From Sphingomonas sp. LaA6.9 (GTDB taxonomy: Bacteria > Pseudomonadota > Alphaproteobacteria > Sphingomonadales > Sphingomonadaceae): a stretch of 64,000 nucleotides of DNA. A model generated the notes under the pieces. The model searched no databases. It saw only the letters and a program-made list of their open reading frames with translations, and had not been told where the DNA came from. The stretch covers positions 24,160 through 88,159 of the forward strand of contig NZ_JAKVIO010000014.1 of assembly GCF_022601895.1 (NCBI RefSeq). The letters run 5' to 3'. Of this stretch, positions 63,652 to 64,000 are shown piece by piece (position 1 is the first letter of the stretch; each line of letters begins with the position of its first letter). Position numbers and translations under genes: made by a program.

Positions 63652-64000
63652 AGGTGTGGAGCCTCAAGAGGTTGTTCATCGGTTGAGCCAGTCGGCTGAT
63701 GGGCGGCATGGATTGTAGGCTGCCGTGCGGGCGATGCCAGTTGTAGTTGTGTAGCCAGGGGTCGAGCGCCTGTTTTCGGTGCTCTGAGGTTGGATATGCG
63801 CGGGCATATGCCCATTCGCGCAAGGATGTCTGGATGAAGCGCTCGGCCTTGCCGTTGGTCTTGGGTGTATAAGGTCTTGTGCGGATGTGTTTGAGGCCGA
63901 GAGCTTTACAGGCATCGCGGAAGGCGAAGCTTTTGTAGCATGATCCATTGTCGGTCATGACGCGGGTCACGGTGATGCCGAGGCTGCGGTAATATTCGAT
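63650..64000 (-). CDS. IS481-type transposase, C-terminal part (partial)
   Basis: The visible C-terminal part has the second catalytic Asp (MTDNGSCYKS) and the Glu in TNGKAERFIQ of the DDE core, then the tail RPHGSLQSMPPISRL and NNLLRLHT typical of IS481. The stop TAG (63650-63652) lies in the target CTAG, not in the element itself. The N-terminus is outside the window. Direction is toward the MFS gene. Confidence 0.88.
   Translation of the reverse strand: MEYYRSLGITVTRVMTDNGSCYKSFAFRDACKALGLKHIRTRPYTPKTNGKAERFIQTSLREWAYARAYPTSEHRKQALDPWLHNYNWHRPHGSLQSMPPISRLAQPMNNLLRLHT
63655..64000 (-). mobile_element. IS481-type insertion sequence (partial, left end at 63655)
   Basis: The end TGTGGAGCCTCAAGAGG starts at 63655, directly after a TCTAGG sequence that matches the NCTAGN target reported for IS481. 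The element extends past base 64000. Confidence 0.7.

Overview
The window is high-GC DNA whose gene content and protein signatures point to an alphaproteobacterium of the order Sphingomonadales. Supporting features are the TonB receptor repertoire, Flp pilins, the accA/xerD/aroKB cluster and small proteins of types I associate with sphingomonads. The genus cannot be fixed from the sequence alone. It reads as chromosomal DNA dominated by housekeeping genes, with short accessory islands.

Left arm (1-9650): a type II secretion operon on the minus strand, gspC-D-E-F-G-H-I-J-K. The genes overlap or nearly touch, and gspK runs off the left edge. The leaders of gspJ and gspH both carry tandem copies of almost the same 33-bp unit. 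A prolyl-4-hydroxylase-like 2OG-Fe(II) oxygenase diverges from gspC. Next (9705-14078) come a TonB-dependent receptor and a secreted beta-helix-like lipoprotein, which look like a surface uptake pair and possibly T2SS clients. A tripartite RND efflux operon (outer membrane factor, permease, adaptor and a small leader gene) follows. It diverges from a TetR regulator across a 49-bp palindrome. A LysR regulator, a large autotransporter, two SDR oxidoreductases and an AraC regulator lie at 21556-28617.

Middle (28685-45412): tRNA-Arg(CCT), then small housekeeping genes (DUF1178, a nitrilase-family hydrolase, glutaredoxin, comF, an NDUFAF5-like methyltransferase, mutT). Two orphan Flp pilins and an M48 metalloprotease follow, then accA-xerD and a large Ala-rich exported protein. 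After these come aroK-aroB, DUF423, a KefB-type antiporter, an IscU-like protein, cvpA, radA and an endonuclease/exonuclease/phosphatase-family protein.

Right arm (45708-64000): a patatin-like protein, then the operon lapA-pyrF-trpF-trpB-(75-codon membrane ORF)-trpA-accD, and folC. In it a small membrane protein gene is spliced between trpB and trpA with 4-bp overlaps on both sides. Hypothetical genes, an AmpG-like MFS gene, a Rieske oxygenase, a cupin, a single-domain response regulator, an RluB-type pseudouridine synthase, rsmD, an EamA transporter and an MHS-family MFS gene follow. The window ends inside an IS481-type insertion sequence.

The most unusual non-coding feature is a 122-bp two-hairpin element found twice (57149-57270 and 63530-63651). 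Both copies sit in the same orientation just upstream of an MFS gene, and their stems differ by compensatory changes. Two further palindromic elements (52876-52974 and 58526-58652) carry GCGAAGC mini-hairpins. Starts were chosen by hand where the longest open frame was implausible. All function calls come from reading motifs, not from database searches.
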